From: Hysterangium stoloniferum | Taxonomy: Eukaryota; Basidiomycota; Agaricomycetes; Hysterangiales; Hysterangiaceae | Assembly: GCA_015178975.1 (NCBI GenBank) | Contig: WHVD01000121.1 | Coordinates: 186,001-250,000 of the forward strand | Direction: 5' to 3' | Length of the DNA stretch: 64,000 nucleotides | Part shown: one piece after another, positions 55,300 to 64,000 of the stretch | Position numbering within the stretch: the stretch's first letter is position 1 | How the letters are laid out: each line of letters opens with the position of its first letter | Position numbers and translations under genes: made by a program | Notes under the pieces: generated by a model | What the model saw: the letters and a program-made list of their open reading frames with translations, nothing else | Databases searched by the model: none | Told to the model about the DNA's origin: nothing

Positions 55300-55934
55300 T
55301 TTCCTCAGCTCCTATTCTGTCACATTAGAAACCAGACCTCCTGCTCATTGTTGAAACAGACACCTCGGATTATGCACTTGGAGCCATTCTGTCTATCCAG
55401 GACTCTGATGGAGAAGTCCACCCCATGGCTTTTCTGTCCCGGACTTTTACTGGAGCAGAGCTCAACTATGACATTCATGATAAGGAACTCCTGGCAATAT
55501 TTTCAGCTTTCAAAGCGTGGTGACACTATTTGGAAGGCTCAGGAACTCCTATTGACATTGTAACAGATCACAAAAACCTGGAATACTTTTCTACCACAAA
55601 ACCTTTGACCTGTCAGCAGGCCCACTGGTCTGAATATTTATCTGCCTTCAATATGATTATCCGTTTTCAACCCAGCCATCTTGGCGGCAAACCCGACACT
55701 TTAACTAGACGATGGGACATCTATCTTAAAGAGGGGAGCAATGACTATGCTACGGTAAACCCGCACAACCTGAAACCTATTTTCACAAATCAGCAACTTA
55801 CCCCATCGGTCCGTGCAACCTTCCTCATCAATCCCATTGTCCGTGGAATTATCATTATGGATATCGAAAAGTTACATCAAGATATTCTATCGGCAATTCC
55901 ACTAGACCCAATAACTAAAGAAAGCTCACCTTGA
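55300..55934 (+). pseudogene. Chromovirus RNase H
   Basis: LIVETDTSDYALGAIL (first catalytic Asp) lies at about 55350-55400. LNYDIHDKELLAIFSAFKAW leads to TGA at 55521 (CGA expected), then [16 protein letters not shown] (conserved Asp in VTDHKNL) and [12 protein letters not shown]. Confidence 0.9.
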
Positions 55935-56079
55935 CAAACCCGTGGACCCCGATCAACCTTGGTGGTCTCTTGATCAGCATGGTTTCATTAGACTTGACAA
56001 TTGAATCTATGTACTGGACTCCAATGGCCTCCGCCTCAGGATCCTTCAATACAAACATGATCATCCACTCTCAGGACAT

Positions 56080-57345
56080 TTCAGGTACAACAAAACTCTA
56101 TCACTAATAAGAAGAGAATATACTTGGCCCGGACTCAGTGGATTGATTAAGCACTATTGTAAATCTTGCACTACTTGTCCCCGCTTGAAATCTCAGCGAC
56201 ACAAGCCATACAGCCTTTTGAAACAACTCCTGGTACCAGAACATCCATGGAATTCTATCTCTATGGATTTCATTGAACACCTACCAGATTCTGAAGGCTT
56301 TTCTGCCATTCTAGTCATTGTTGACAGATTCTCAAAACAAGGTATATTCATCCCTACATATGACACAATTATGTCTGTGCAGTTAGCAGAACTTTTTATT
56401 ATCCATGTATTTTCCAAGCATGGAGTTCCATCCCACATGACTTCCGATTGAGGATCAGAGTTCGTGTCTCACTTCTTTAGATCCCTTGGGAAATCCTTGG
56501 ACATGACACTACATTTCACGTCCGGACATCACCCAGAAGGCGACGGACAAACTGAACGTGTCAACCAGACATTGGAACAATACCTCCGTGTATATTGCAA
56601 CTACCAACAGGACAATTGAAAATTCTTGTTGCCACTTGCAGAGTTTGCTTACAACAATGCACCCTCGGCCACTACTGGCATTTCCCTGTTCTTTGCAAAT
56701 AAAGGATATAATCCAAATATTACAGTACATCCAGAACGAAATCTTGCCTCTGCCCGTGCTCAAGAGTTCACCATGGACCTCCACGAGCTCCACGAGGAAC
56801 TCCGGACTGCAATAAAGTCCGCCCAAGAGCAATACCAACTTTCAGTAGACAGACACCAGATTCCACCACCCAATTTCAAGATTGGCGACCGTGTTTTTGT
56901 CAAAGCTCAATTCTTCCAGACTACCCATCCATCAAAAAAGCTTGCTGAAAAATATTTAGGTCCCTTTGAAATTATCACACAAGTAGGTTCAGTTTCTTGG
57001 ACTCTATGGCTTCTGGATAGCATGTGTGCGGTACACCCAGTATTTCATGTTTCTATGCTAGAACCTTGTACTGCTAACACTATCCCGGATTGCGTGCAAT
57101 CTCTGCCTCCTCTGGTCATTATTGACGGAGAACCCGAGTTTGAAATCTCGCAAATTTTAAATTCGAAAATTGACAAGTGTCGATGCACTTGTAAACTGCT
57201 TTACTTGGTCAAGTGGGCGGGTTACAAGGGCACTGATGAAGAAACCTCATGGATTTTGGCCACAGAACTCAGTAATGCCACGGAAATCGTTACTGACTTT
57301 CATACAGCTTACCCACTCAAACCCAGACCACTATCGTCTCTCTGA
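56080..57345 (+). pseudogene. Chromovirus integrase with C-terminal chromodomain
   Basis: Zinc module end CKSCTTC, DDE core with MDFIEHLP (Asp), SHMTSD followed by TGA at about 56450 (second Asp kept) and QTERVNQTLE (Glu). Another TGA lies at about 56618. The frame 56626-57345 is open: GDRVFVKAQFFQ, LAEKYLGPFEII, VHPVFHVSMLEPC and the chromodomain at about 57136-57330 (EFEISQILNSK … LLYLVKWAGYKGTDEETSW). The chromodomain keeps the aromatic and acidic residues typical of the fold and would guide integration to modified histones. Confidence 0.92.
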
Positions 57346-57565
57346 CTGCACTCCGTGGACCCCATGTTACAGTACGTATGGACTCATTTTCATTATTCCC
57401 TGTCGCCCTATGTCTCTCTTTGCTTTTACAGGTTCTGACATGTCTTTCAAGTCCTCAAGCGGATTTTCCGCAGACTTTGACTTTGACTTCAATTTCTTAT
57501 GTTTTTCACACTTTACTTTTATGTTCAAATTATTTTTTATTCTATACTACTTTTTCAGTCTACAT
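57346..57565. other. Intergenic between pol and the antisense ORF
   Basis: T-rich spacer between two convergent frames. No motif recognised. Confidence 0.5.
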
Positions 57566-58527
57566 TTATGGGACTTGTTTTTTCCCCGCCTCCTCAGCTA
57601 CCTCCTCAGGAAGCTCTGCGACCTCCATGGCAACCCCATCCTCATCTGACCCAGCATCCTCGGAACTCCCGACTTGCAGCTCTTCATATACATAGCCACC
57701 ATACTCCACCAGGAACTTCCAAAATTCCTCGCGGAGTCCACACAGTTCCTTTGCCACCACTATGTGGACCTTGTTGCTCTTCCAGAGCAACTCGTTTTGG
57801 GCCTCGATGCCCTCGGCGATCCATCCTAAGACTTCATCCAACCCAGAAAACCCGTCCAACCTGCTTATGTCTCGTGCCCCAGACCCTGCGGCCTGCTTGT
57901 GAATGAGTGAGCACCTCACCTTGAGGTGTGTGCATTGATAGCAGCCTGGACCCCAGCTGGACTTTCAGTTGCATTCAGTGTTCTGGTCATTACAACTGGA
58001 ACACCGCAGGTGATTCTGTGTGGGTAGGCAGACTGGCACCACCTTCCTTGCCTTCTGTTGATACAGTCAGTTCCTACGGTTATCCCATGGACCTGAGGCT
58101 TACCTTTTTGGGGTTCTCTGGCTCCCCCTCGGACTCCAACTCCACCTCTGTCGCTTTGTGCTGAAAATAACAAGTCAGTCAGTCAAAAAAGGCAAGTTAA
58201 ATTGAGACTTACCTTTCCCGTGACAATCGTGGCCCTGTCCATCGCCACCTGGGCTTTCTCCGCAGCCACCCAGGCATTCTCTGCGGCCACCCATGCAGCC
58301 TCCTCCTCTTCTTGTTCCCTCTGCCTTGTGGCCTCTTCCTCCACGGCCAATGCCACCTGGTACTCCTGTCCAGAGCCTCCTCAGCCTCCCTGGCCTCCCT
58401 CTCTGCTTCCTCACGAAGTCAGTGCTGCTCTTCATGCCGCGCCAAAAGTTGGGTTGTGCTCCAAGGTGCCCAATATGGAGTGCCTGGCGGTTGGCATTGC
58501 TTGTTTTGGCATTGGTTTGGGTCCCAT
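57566..58527 (-). pseudogene. Antisense spliced ORF in the chromovirus: coiled coil plus Zn2Cys6-like cluster
   Basis: On the minus strand ATG at 58527 opens MGPKPMPKQAMP. An Ala/Glu-rich coiled coil follows (REEAEREAREAEEALDR; EEEATRQREQEEEEAAW; AAEKAQVAMDRATIV). Exon 1 ends 58213 at GTAAGT. Intron 1 is 52 nt. Exon 2, 58160-58104, is acidic (ATEVELESEGEPENPKK). Intron 2 is 49 nt. Exon 3, 58054-57566, has the pattern CX2CX6CX9CX2CX6C starting CSSCNDQNTEC and ending HLKVRC, then a helical region and an acidic tail. That spacing fits the fungal Zn(II)2Cys6 cluster. Two frameshifts and a TGA in exon 1 and a TGA inside the Cys cluster (TGG expected) make this copy non-functional. Role unknown; DNA or RNA binding is a guess. 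Confidence 0.65.
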
Positions 58528-58723
58528 TTTTTCGAAGATGGGGGTAATAAAGAAGAAGAATTTCTATTTTTTCAAATTTTTATATAGGCTCATCGCATTT
58601 GAACCTTACCTTCCAGATCACATGACTTCTTGACACATACATGTAACCAACATGACTTTTGACACATGCGTGTAGCTGACAAGAACCTTATCTAGGTCTA
58701 GAGCCTCTTTGGGACTTCAGCAT

Positions 58724-58733
58724 AAAGGGAGGG
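58724..58733 (+). promoter_or_regulatory. Polypurine tract
   Basis: AAAGGGAGGG followed by TAC directly before the 3' LTR. It would prime plus-strand DNA synthesis. Confidence 0.85.
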
Positions 58734-58736
58734 TAC

Positions 58737-59547
58737 TGTTATGACCAGAAATCCCGCCAAACTCTGGGCACTAACATAAACACACCCATGCCCTATATGC
58801 ACCTGTTATCAGTTTACTGGAATTCCCACTGGACTCTGTATGTCAGCCTCACCTATGTTCGTCTTCGTTACATTGTGTTTCAGTCACCAGAAAACCCACC
58901 AGACTCCGTTCTGTCTATGTCCAACCTCATCCCACGTGTCAGTCACTGGACCCCACTCAGAAAACCCATCACCTCTCTAACAGAGCCCCATTTCCATTTT
59001 AGTCAAATGACCTGTCACAATTCGGACTCCGCTCCCACTCCATTTCCTGATATGGTTTATGATTTGTCACTGTTCAGACTCCACTCTGTTCCATCCCATT
59101 CCTAACACCAATTTGGTGTTTACATACATTTCCCATTTTATGTTTTGCTCATTCCATTTCATTATTACTGGATTCGGTGTGACATTTACTCCACGGTCTA
59201 TTTAAACTGGCAGATGTTGTACATACAATCCAGTCAGAAAATCGGCTTAGATTCCCCCCAGTAATCTAATACATTTTCCACTCTAAACTCCTACTTGAAT
59301 TACACCACTTGCACTAGTCGGAGCCCATGGGCTCTGGCACATCTATCTCTCTCACGACATCTCGACCCACGACCTCCGACTACGACCCCTCGACCCACGA
59401 CCCCCACCCGAACTCCCCGGGATTCCTGTCTGCCTGTCTGAAATTGGACAACACGATCTAGTGAGGGCACAGCCTATAAGCTGAAGCCAAGTCCTACTGG
59501 ATATTCTGCGGGTTTCTCCAGAGACCTGCCCTGTATGTATATCCTAA
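58737..59547 (+). mobile_element. 3' LTR of the chromovirus
   Basis: TGTTATGACC … GTATATCCTAACA, 811 bp. It differs from the 5' LTR at many CpG/TpG/CpA positions and by the 11-bp segment. Confidence 0.95.
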
Positions 59548-60164
59548 CATCGAGTGATAGATGCATTGGAGCCCATGGGCTCCGACTACTAAGAGAGGTG
59601 TGATTCAAAGAGGAGTTTAGAGCGGAAAATGTACTAAGATTATTGGGGAGAATCTAAGCTGATTTTCTGACTGGATTGTATGTTCAACATCTGCCAGACT
59701 ATATAGACTGTGGAATGAATAACATACCAAATACAGTAATAATGTAAATGAAACTAACAAACATAAAACAACATAAGTAAACACCAAACTTGGTGTTAGG
59801 AACAGGATGGAACAGAGCGGAGTCCGAATCGTGACAGGTCATAAAACCATAATGGGAATGGAGTGGGAGTGGAGTCTGAATCATGACAGTCATTTGACTA
59901 TAACAGGAATGAGGCTCAGTTAGAGGGATGACGGGTTTTCCGAGTGGGGTCTGGTGACTGATGTGTAGGACAGAGTCAGAGATAGACAGGGATGGAGTCT
60001 GGTGGGTATTCCGGTAACTGATACATGAAGTAATGAAGTCGAACATGGACAAGTCTGATGTACAGAGTCTGGCATGAATTCCAATAAACTGACAATTGGT
60101 GTGTATAGGGTGTGGGTGCATATAAGTTAGTGCCCAGAGTCTGGCAGGAATTCCAGTCATAACA
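59548..60164 (-). mobile_element. Old solo LTR A3, right piece
   Basis: Continuation of the LTR started at 50502, including the second TCGAG copy. It ends CATAACA and is followed by GTATG, matching the left flank. Confidence 0.93.
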
Positions 60165-60867
60165 GTATGTATGATTGGAAAGTAAACACTAAGGAGACTT
60201 TCCCTCAACCACAGTGGAGTATTCTACTGGGTACTTATCCAAACACACAAGAGTTACCAAACTAAGTAACTCACTAAATACTGCACCTACAGTGTTGGGA
60301 AAAATATTACAAATACCAGAAAAATATAGGGAGAAATATAGGTAACATAATAAACTATGTTAGAGCTGTAGTATCATACTCTCACAGTATTTTGGCTCAT
60401 CTGTCTGAATTTTTCCCCTTGTTCCCTTCCCACTGCTTCTAGACTTTTCCCTGTAAATATAGGAGGATAGTCACAATTTATTAAATATACAAAACTTTAT
60501 GGAAAAGTCCTCATATTTTTAAGTGAAAGTATTTCCTCTGGCTATGACTACATGTTTTAAAATATGTATCCACAAATGTCATGGTTAAACAAGATTATTT
60601 GGGTCAAGACTTCATCTGTGGGATAAAATGCATTCCTTGTTAGGATTCCATCATTTTGGATCCCCATGACCAATTTAGACTTAAAACCCTTTGTCAACTC
60701 ACTATTGGTACCCTTACCCAAGGTATCACTGCTTGCGGTACTCCTGACACTTGTTTAATTATAGTAGTTAGCCCTCTAGCTTTGATTCCATCTCCATCCC
60801 ATCCAATCCCCCATCACCATCTCCTTTTATGTACATATCTCACTTGCCACCTCAGACCCCTTTAGTA
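60165..60867. other. Spacer, no gene
   Basis: AT-rich. A 69-codon frame at 60656-60865 (Pro/His-rich end) has no motif. Confidence 0.4.
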
Positions 60868-61390
60868 CAAGTGGCTCAAAAAATCATTCCAATGTTTTGT
60901 TGTTTTGGAAAAATTGATTCACAATACAAATATCAGACATCAGAAAATTCTAAAGTAATATCCCATATAGTATAGCATATTAACTTTAAATGGATGCTTA
61001 GCCTATGTAATTCAAAGCCAAAATGGTGGAATACTAAATGAAACAAGATATCACTCATTGGAATGATTTTTTGACCCTATATTATTTTAACAGAAAAGCT
61101 ACTATTTCAGTAAAAATATAAGTCTAAACCAATTGTAATAATAATGAACATGCCATGTGACTTTTTTACATCTGTTTGACATGTTGACAGCTGGTTCAAC
61201 CACTTCTTAGCTTTTACCATTACTATGAAAGCTATTTTTGCTACTTAGCACTTTAATATTATCTCTCTTCTTCCAGAGGGGTGTTCCTATCTTCAAATCC
61301 AGACTAACACTGACTCAGGAAGGGATACAATAAGTGTGATCAATTTTGGATAAAGAAAACACCTTAGCTGGCCATCCTTCCAAGTGTGAA
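60868..61390 (+). mobile_element. Left arm and start of a third Tc1 element (relic)
   Basis: CAAGTGGCTCAAAAAATCAT after TA, about 205 bp ending in an inverted copy of the tip (CATTGGAATGATTTTTTGAC, about 61055). Heavily decayed sequence homologous to the first 180 bp of the transposase gene at 38019 follows. No right end was seen. Confidence 0.75.
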
Positions 61391-61989
61391 GAGTGGTGGA
61401 AGTTCTAACCATTCTATATACGAAGAATATCAACTGTTTAGGTACAACACGAAGATGTATTGACTGTCTAAGTCTAATACAGACTAAACGGGTATTGACT
61501 ACTCAGTTCAATACAATTGAGTGAAATAGCTATCTAAAGTAGAATAGAGAGCTAAAACAAATAAAGGGAATTGACTGTTAAGTGCAATTCCAAATGACTG
61601 CTTGAGTGTAGAAGAGAGTAACGAGAGAGTCGAATAATAGAGTAGCATGGATGTAGTCTGCGCAGATTGAGATATAGATGAAGTTTCAACTGGTACAGTT
61701 TGAAACTCTGATTGTGTGGATAGTTAAGGCCTGTCTGTGACGGTCGAGACAATATCCCAATCACAACTTACAGGACACTAACTGGTGTCTGGGTAAGTCA
61801 TGGTTGCAGGGTAAAAAGTGTCTGAGTTCTAACTATGGGCACTAGAATACATAAGCCTGGCATGTATGCACCCACAAGAGTCGATTTACTGCATACATAG
61901 GTTGTTGAACTAAATATAAGTGTATAATAAAATAGAGAGAAAGTAGAAATAATAATGGAAATATAGTATGAGCTCATCCAGACTATATT
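61391..61989. other. AT-rich spacer
   Basis: Several related phrases (TATTGACTACTCAG, ATTGACTGTCTAAG) suggest a degraded short repeat at 61430-61620. No gene was recognised. Confidence 0.4.
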
Positions 61990-63170
61990 TCCTGGGTATA
62001 TTTTGCCATACCTCTCACAGTGCCCCCCAGGTCGAAGAGCTATATCAACGAAGGTGTCAAATGATGCTTGGAACTCCTCCCCATGTGTCCTGCGAGGAAC
62101 ATCTGAGGTGCAGGATAGTGTTTCCCCAGGCGAGACACTTGGTGTGAAAGGAAAGGGCAATGTCTTCCCACTTCAAAATGTTGGTGGCAGATGTCAACCC
62201 ATCCAGTTTCTGTATTGAAGAGACCTAACGGCCGTAGGCCTTCTGGCACATTCAAATGACAGCGTGAACACAATCAGTGGAGGCATCAGTAATGCAGGCA
62301 ATGAGAGGAGGCCGGGGGTGTAGTGATGGTGGGGCAGGAGTGAGAAGAGGTGCGCAGCCCGCATCTCCACCAGAGGGAGGTCCTCCTGAGGGGTCGGAAT
62401 CTGAGAACAGATGCTCCAACAGGTCAACTAGGTCCACAGCCGAGTGGACTGGTGCGTACTCAGGAAGGACACAAGAGGAGTCAACAAGCAGGGACCAGAA
62501 CATGGAGAGCTCAACCCGTTTGATATCCTCCACTAAACACAGCTGTTCCTTAGGGTCATTGATGCATAAGTAAAATGTACTCATGTGATCCAACAGCATG
62601 GGAGACCCACTATACCCTTGGATATGCCCTTTAAGAAGGGGGTGCCACAAGGTTGGCCCCAGGCACATTAATGTGCATCCCACAGTGAAAATGTTGGAGG
62701 GGTAGTTAATGGACACCCACATCCAACCGGTCTGCAAGAAACAAGCCAAGTCGGGTGTGTCTCGAGAGTGAGGGGGAGAGGGTGGCTGTGACAGGGGGTG
62801 GCAAATGGGGTCAGCCCGGGAAAGGGTCAATGGCAAGGGGCTCGTCAACCTGAACATCAGCTTTCCACTTCCCCTTCACTTTTTCACTTAAGGGGGGAGG
62901 CTCCTCAAAGACTTCCATGGCTGGGGGAGGTTCCTTGAAGACCTCCGTGGTGGGGGAGGGTTCCTCAAAGACATCCATGGCTGTTGCAGGCACCTCGAGG
63001 ACTTCCTCCATGACTGAGGAAGGTGCTGCAAGGATTTCCTGGATAGGGTGATTGACATCCAATGTAACATTGGGTTGACGAATGGGGCTCCCCAGGGACA
63101 TGCAAGGTGAGTAAGGAGAGACGGGAGGTGGGCTCCATGCTGGCAGGGGAACAAGGGAAGTGTCTGACAC
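61990..63170 (-). pseudogene. Unrecognised protein-coding remnant, several linked frames
   Basis: Three consecutive minus-strand frames look like parts of one protein. (1) 63170-62811 (GTG or an earlier start) is Pro/Glu-rich with three to four imperfect repeats of xAMEVFEEPPP. (2) 62857-62252 has a globular-looking segment (TGWMWVSINYPSNIFTVGC … DPKEQLCLVEDIKRVEL) and an acidic Ser/Gly tail. (3) 62273-62000 contains CSRCHLNVPEGLRPLG, GWVDICHQHFEVGRHC and, one frame over, RTHGEEFQASFDTFVDIALR. The Cys/His spacing could bind zinc. Junctions may be introns or frameshifts. I do not recognise the family. Confidence 0.4.
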
Positions 63171-63316
63171 TGCAGGGAAAAATGTGCCAGGGTAGAGCAG
63201 GTGATGACAAGGGGGTCAGGGGATGTGTGGGGGGGTGGGGTTGGCCACGGTGCCAGAGAGGGCTTGGGTGCAGGTGAGGGCAGTGGTATGAGGGAAGATC
63301 CTGCAGGGGGAGGGGC

Positions 63317-63522
63317 TATTAAAAGGATAGAATAGAAGGGAGATCAGGGCACATAATAGTGACCCTAGTGGACAAATAGACCACCACTCGGACACAGACA
63401 CAGACTGGTTACCAGAAGTAACCAAACTCAGACGACTGCATACTGGACAGAGTCACAGACATGGATAGGGACTATTATGGATACATGTGGGTACTTAGGG
63501 TTCTGAACCACAAATTCTAACA
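63317..63522 (-). mobile_element. Copia-type LTR (probable 3' LTR), 206 bp
   Basis: Read on the minus strand it starts TGTTAGAATTTGTGG and ends CTTTTAATA. It is preceded by the polypurine CAGGTGGGAG directly adjacent (63523-63532), as for a copia 3' LTR. The body of the element would lie to the right. Confidence 0.65.
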
Positions 63523-64000
63523 CTCCCACCTGGTGAAAGAACCAAAAGAACAAAGCTCCCACCAAATATAGCAATCCACCCATAGTCCAAAATATAAAAT
63601 GCTCCCACCAAATCTTGCCAGTAATAACCTAATAAAAGATGACAAGAGAAGTCTCCACATGAAAAGAAAGTTTGAATAAAGATTGGGAGTTCCATCGTGA
63701 AAGGAAATGGGGGCAAATGAAAATTAAAACCAAAATACCAGCAAATCCAGACTAAACACATCCAGGAAATCCAAAATCCATCAAAGGAGGCACTGGTAGT
63801 GCTCAGGGATGACCATTAGGGAAAGGAATGTTGTTAGACTTGGTGAATATGATATATTGTGGAGAATGAAGATGCCAGGAATGTATGGGATGACACATTG
63901 ACAAGACCATTACCAAAAATGATCCAAAAAGGGATTATTTAATTGGTCAGAAAGGTGGATGGAGATGAAAAGTAGTCATGCTCATTAAAAATTCCATCAG
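63523..64000 (-). other. Probable 3' internal region of a copia-type element
   Basis: The purine-rich phrase GGTGGGAGC occurs three times on the minus strand (about 63527, 63555 and 63600) before the LTR. No pol motif is seen to the window end. Confidence 0.35.

Larger units (their letters stand above)
50699..59547 (+). mobile_element. Full-length chromovirus (Ty3/gypsy with chromodomain), 8.85 kb
   Basis: 5' LTR 50699-51496, 3' LTR 58737-59547, target duplication TCGAG (50694-50698, 59548-59552). The internal order gag, protease, RT, RNase H, integrase, chromodomain is complete, interrupted by a solo LTR of the same family at 53236-54044. An antisense ORF and a polypurine tract lie before the 3' LTR. 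Reading frames are broken by several stops, nearly all TGA. The 5' LTR lacks an 11-bp segment (GGCAGATGTTG) present in the other copies. Confidence 0.96.

Noticed and set aside
57378-57695. 105-codon plus ORF with a hydrophobic, signal-peptide-like start
   Set aside because: It overlaps the antisense exon 3, is T-rich and has no counterpart in the other chromovirus; more likely a shadow.
58175-58435. Gly/Arg-rich 86-codon minus ORF
   Set aside because: It is the wrong frame of the coiled-coil exon; the Glu/Ala-rich frame joins the later exons in frame, this one does not.

Overview
The window looks like eukaryotic, fungal repeat-rich DNA, most likely from an agaricomycete basidiomycete. That inference rests on about 50-nt GT-AG introns, chromodomain Ty3/gypsy elements, a KDZ transposase, Tc1/mariner elements and a DUF2235 gene with a long helical tail. 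I cannot name the species. Almost everything here is transposon-derived, and most reading frames are broken.

Layout, left to right. 0-4.6 kb: a Ty3 integrase fragment followed by nested LTRs. 4.7-9.9 kb: a multi-exon DUF2235 pseudogene (copy 1). 10-19.2 kb: dispersed repeats and a decayed minus-strand chromovirus. 21.2-23.5 kb: a Tc1 element and a clean solo LTR. 23.5-31.5 kb: repeat families, a 22-bp array, a solo LTR and a complete but gutted copia element built of tandem arrays. 32.2-34.6 kb: a KDZ transposase pseudogene split by an LTR. 35.9-40 kb: a decayed kinase copy, a tRNA-like sequence and two Tc1 elements nested in each other. 42.7-43.6 kb: the only gene I can read as intact, a small three-exon kinase-like protein. 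44.3-49.7 kb: DUF2235 copy 2 in inverted orientation. 50.5-60.2 kb: a three-level nest, in which an old solo LTR is split by a full chromovirus that is itself split by another solo LTR; each layer has its own 5-bp target-site duplication. 60.9-64 kb: a Tc1 remnant, an unrecognised ORF cluster and a copia LTR.

The most interesting signal is in the chromoviruses. Both the 50.7-59.5 kb element and the unrelated-LTR element at 13.8-19.2 kb carry, between pol and the 3' LTR, an antisense reading frame with spliceosomal introns. In the better copy it encodes a coiled coil, an acidic exon and a Cys pattern fitting the Zn(II)2Cys6 binuclear cluster. Start context, exon sizes and exon character match between the two elements, so this is probably an accessory antisense gene of the lineage.

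Other notable points: an 11-nt self-complementarity between the LTR and the primer-binding site (Tf1/sushi-type self-priming); a copia primer site matching the anticodon half of initiator tRNA-Met; two nearly identical 271-bp LTRs inserted independently into exons of the two DUF2235 paralogues; and a strong CpG-to-TpG decay signature, with most stops in the chromovirus being TGA where CGA or TGG is expected.
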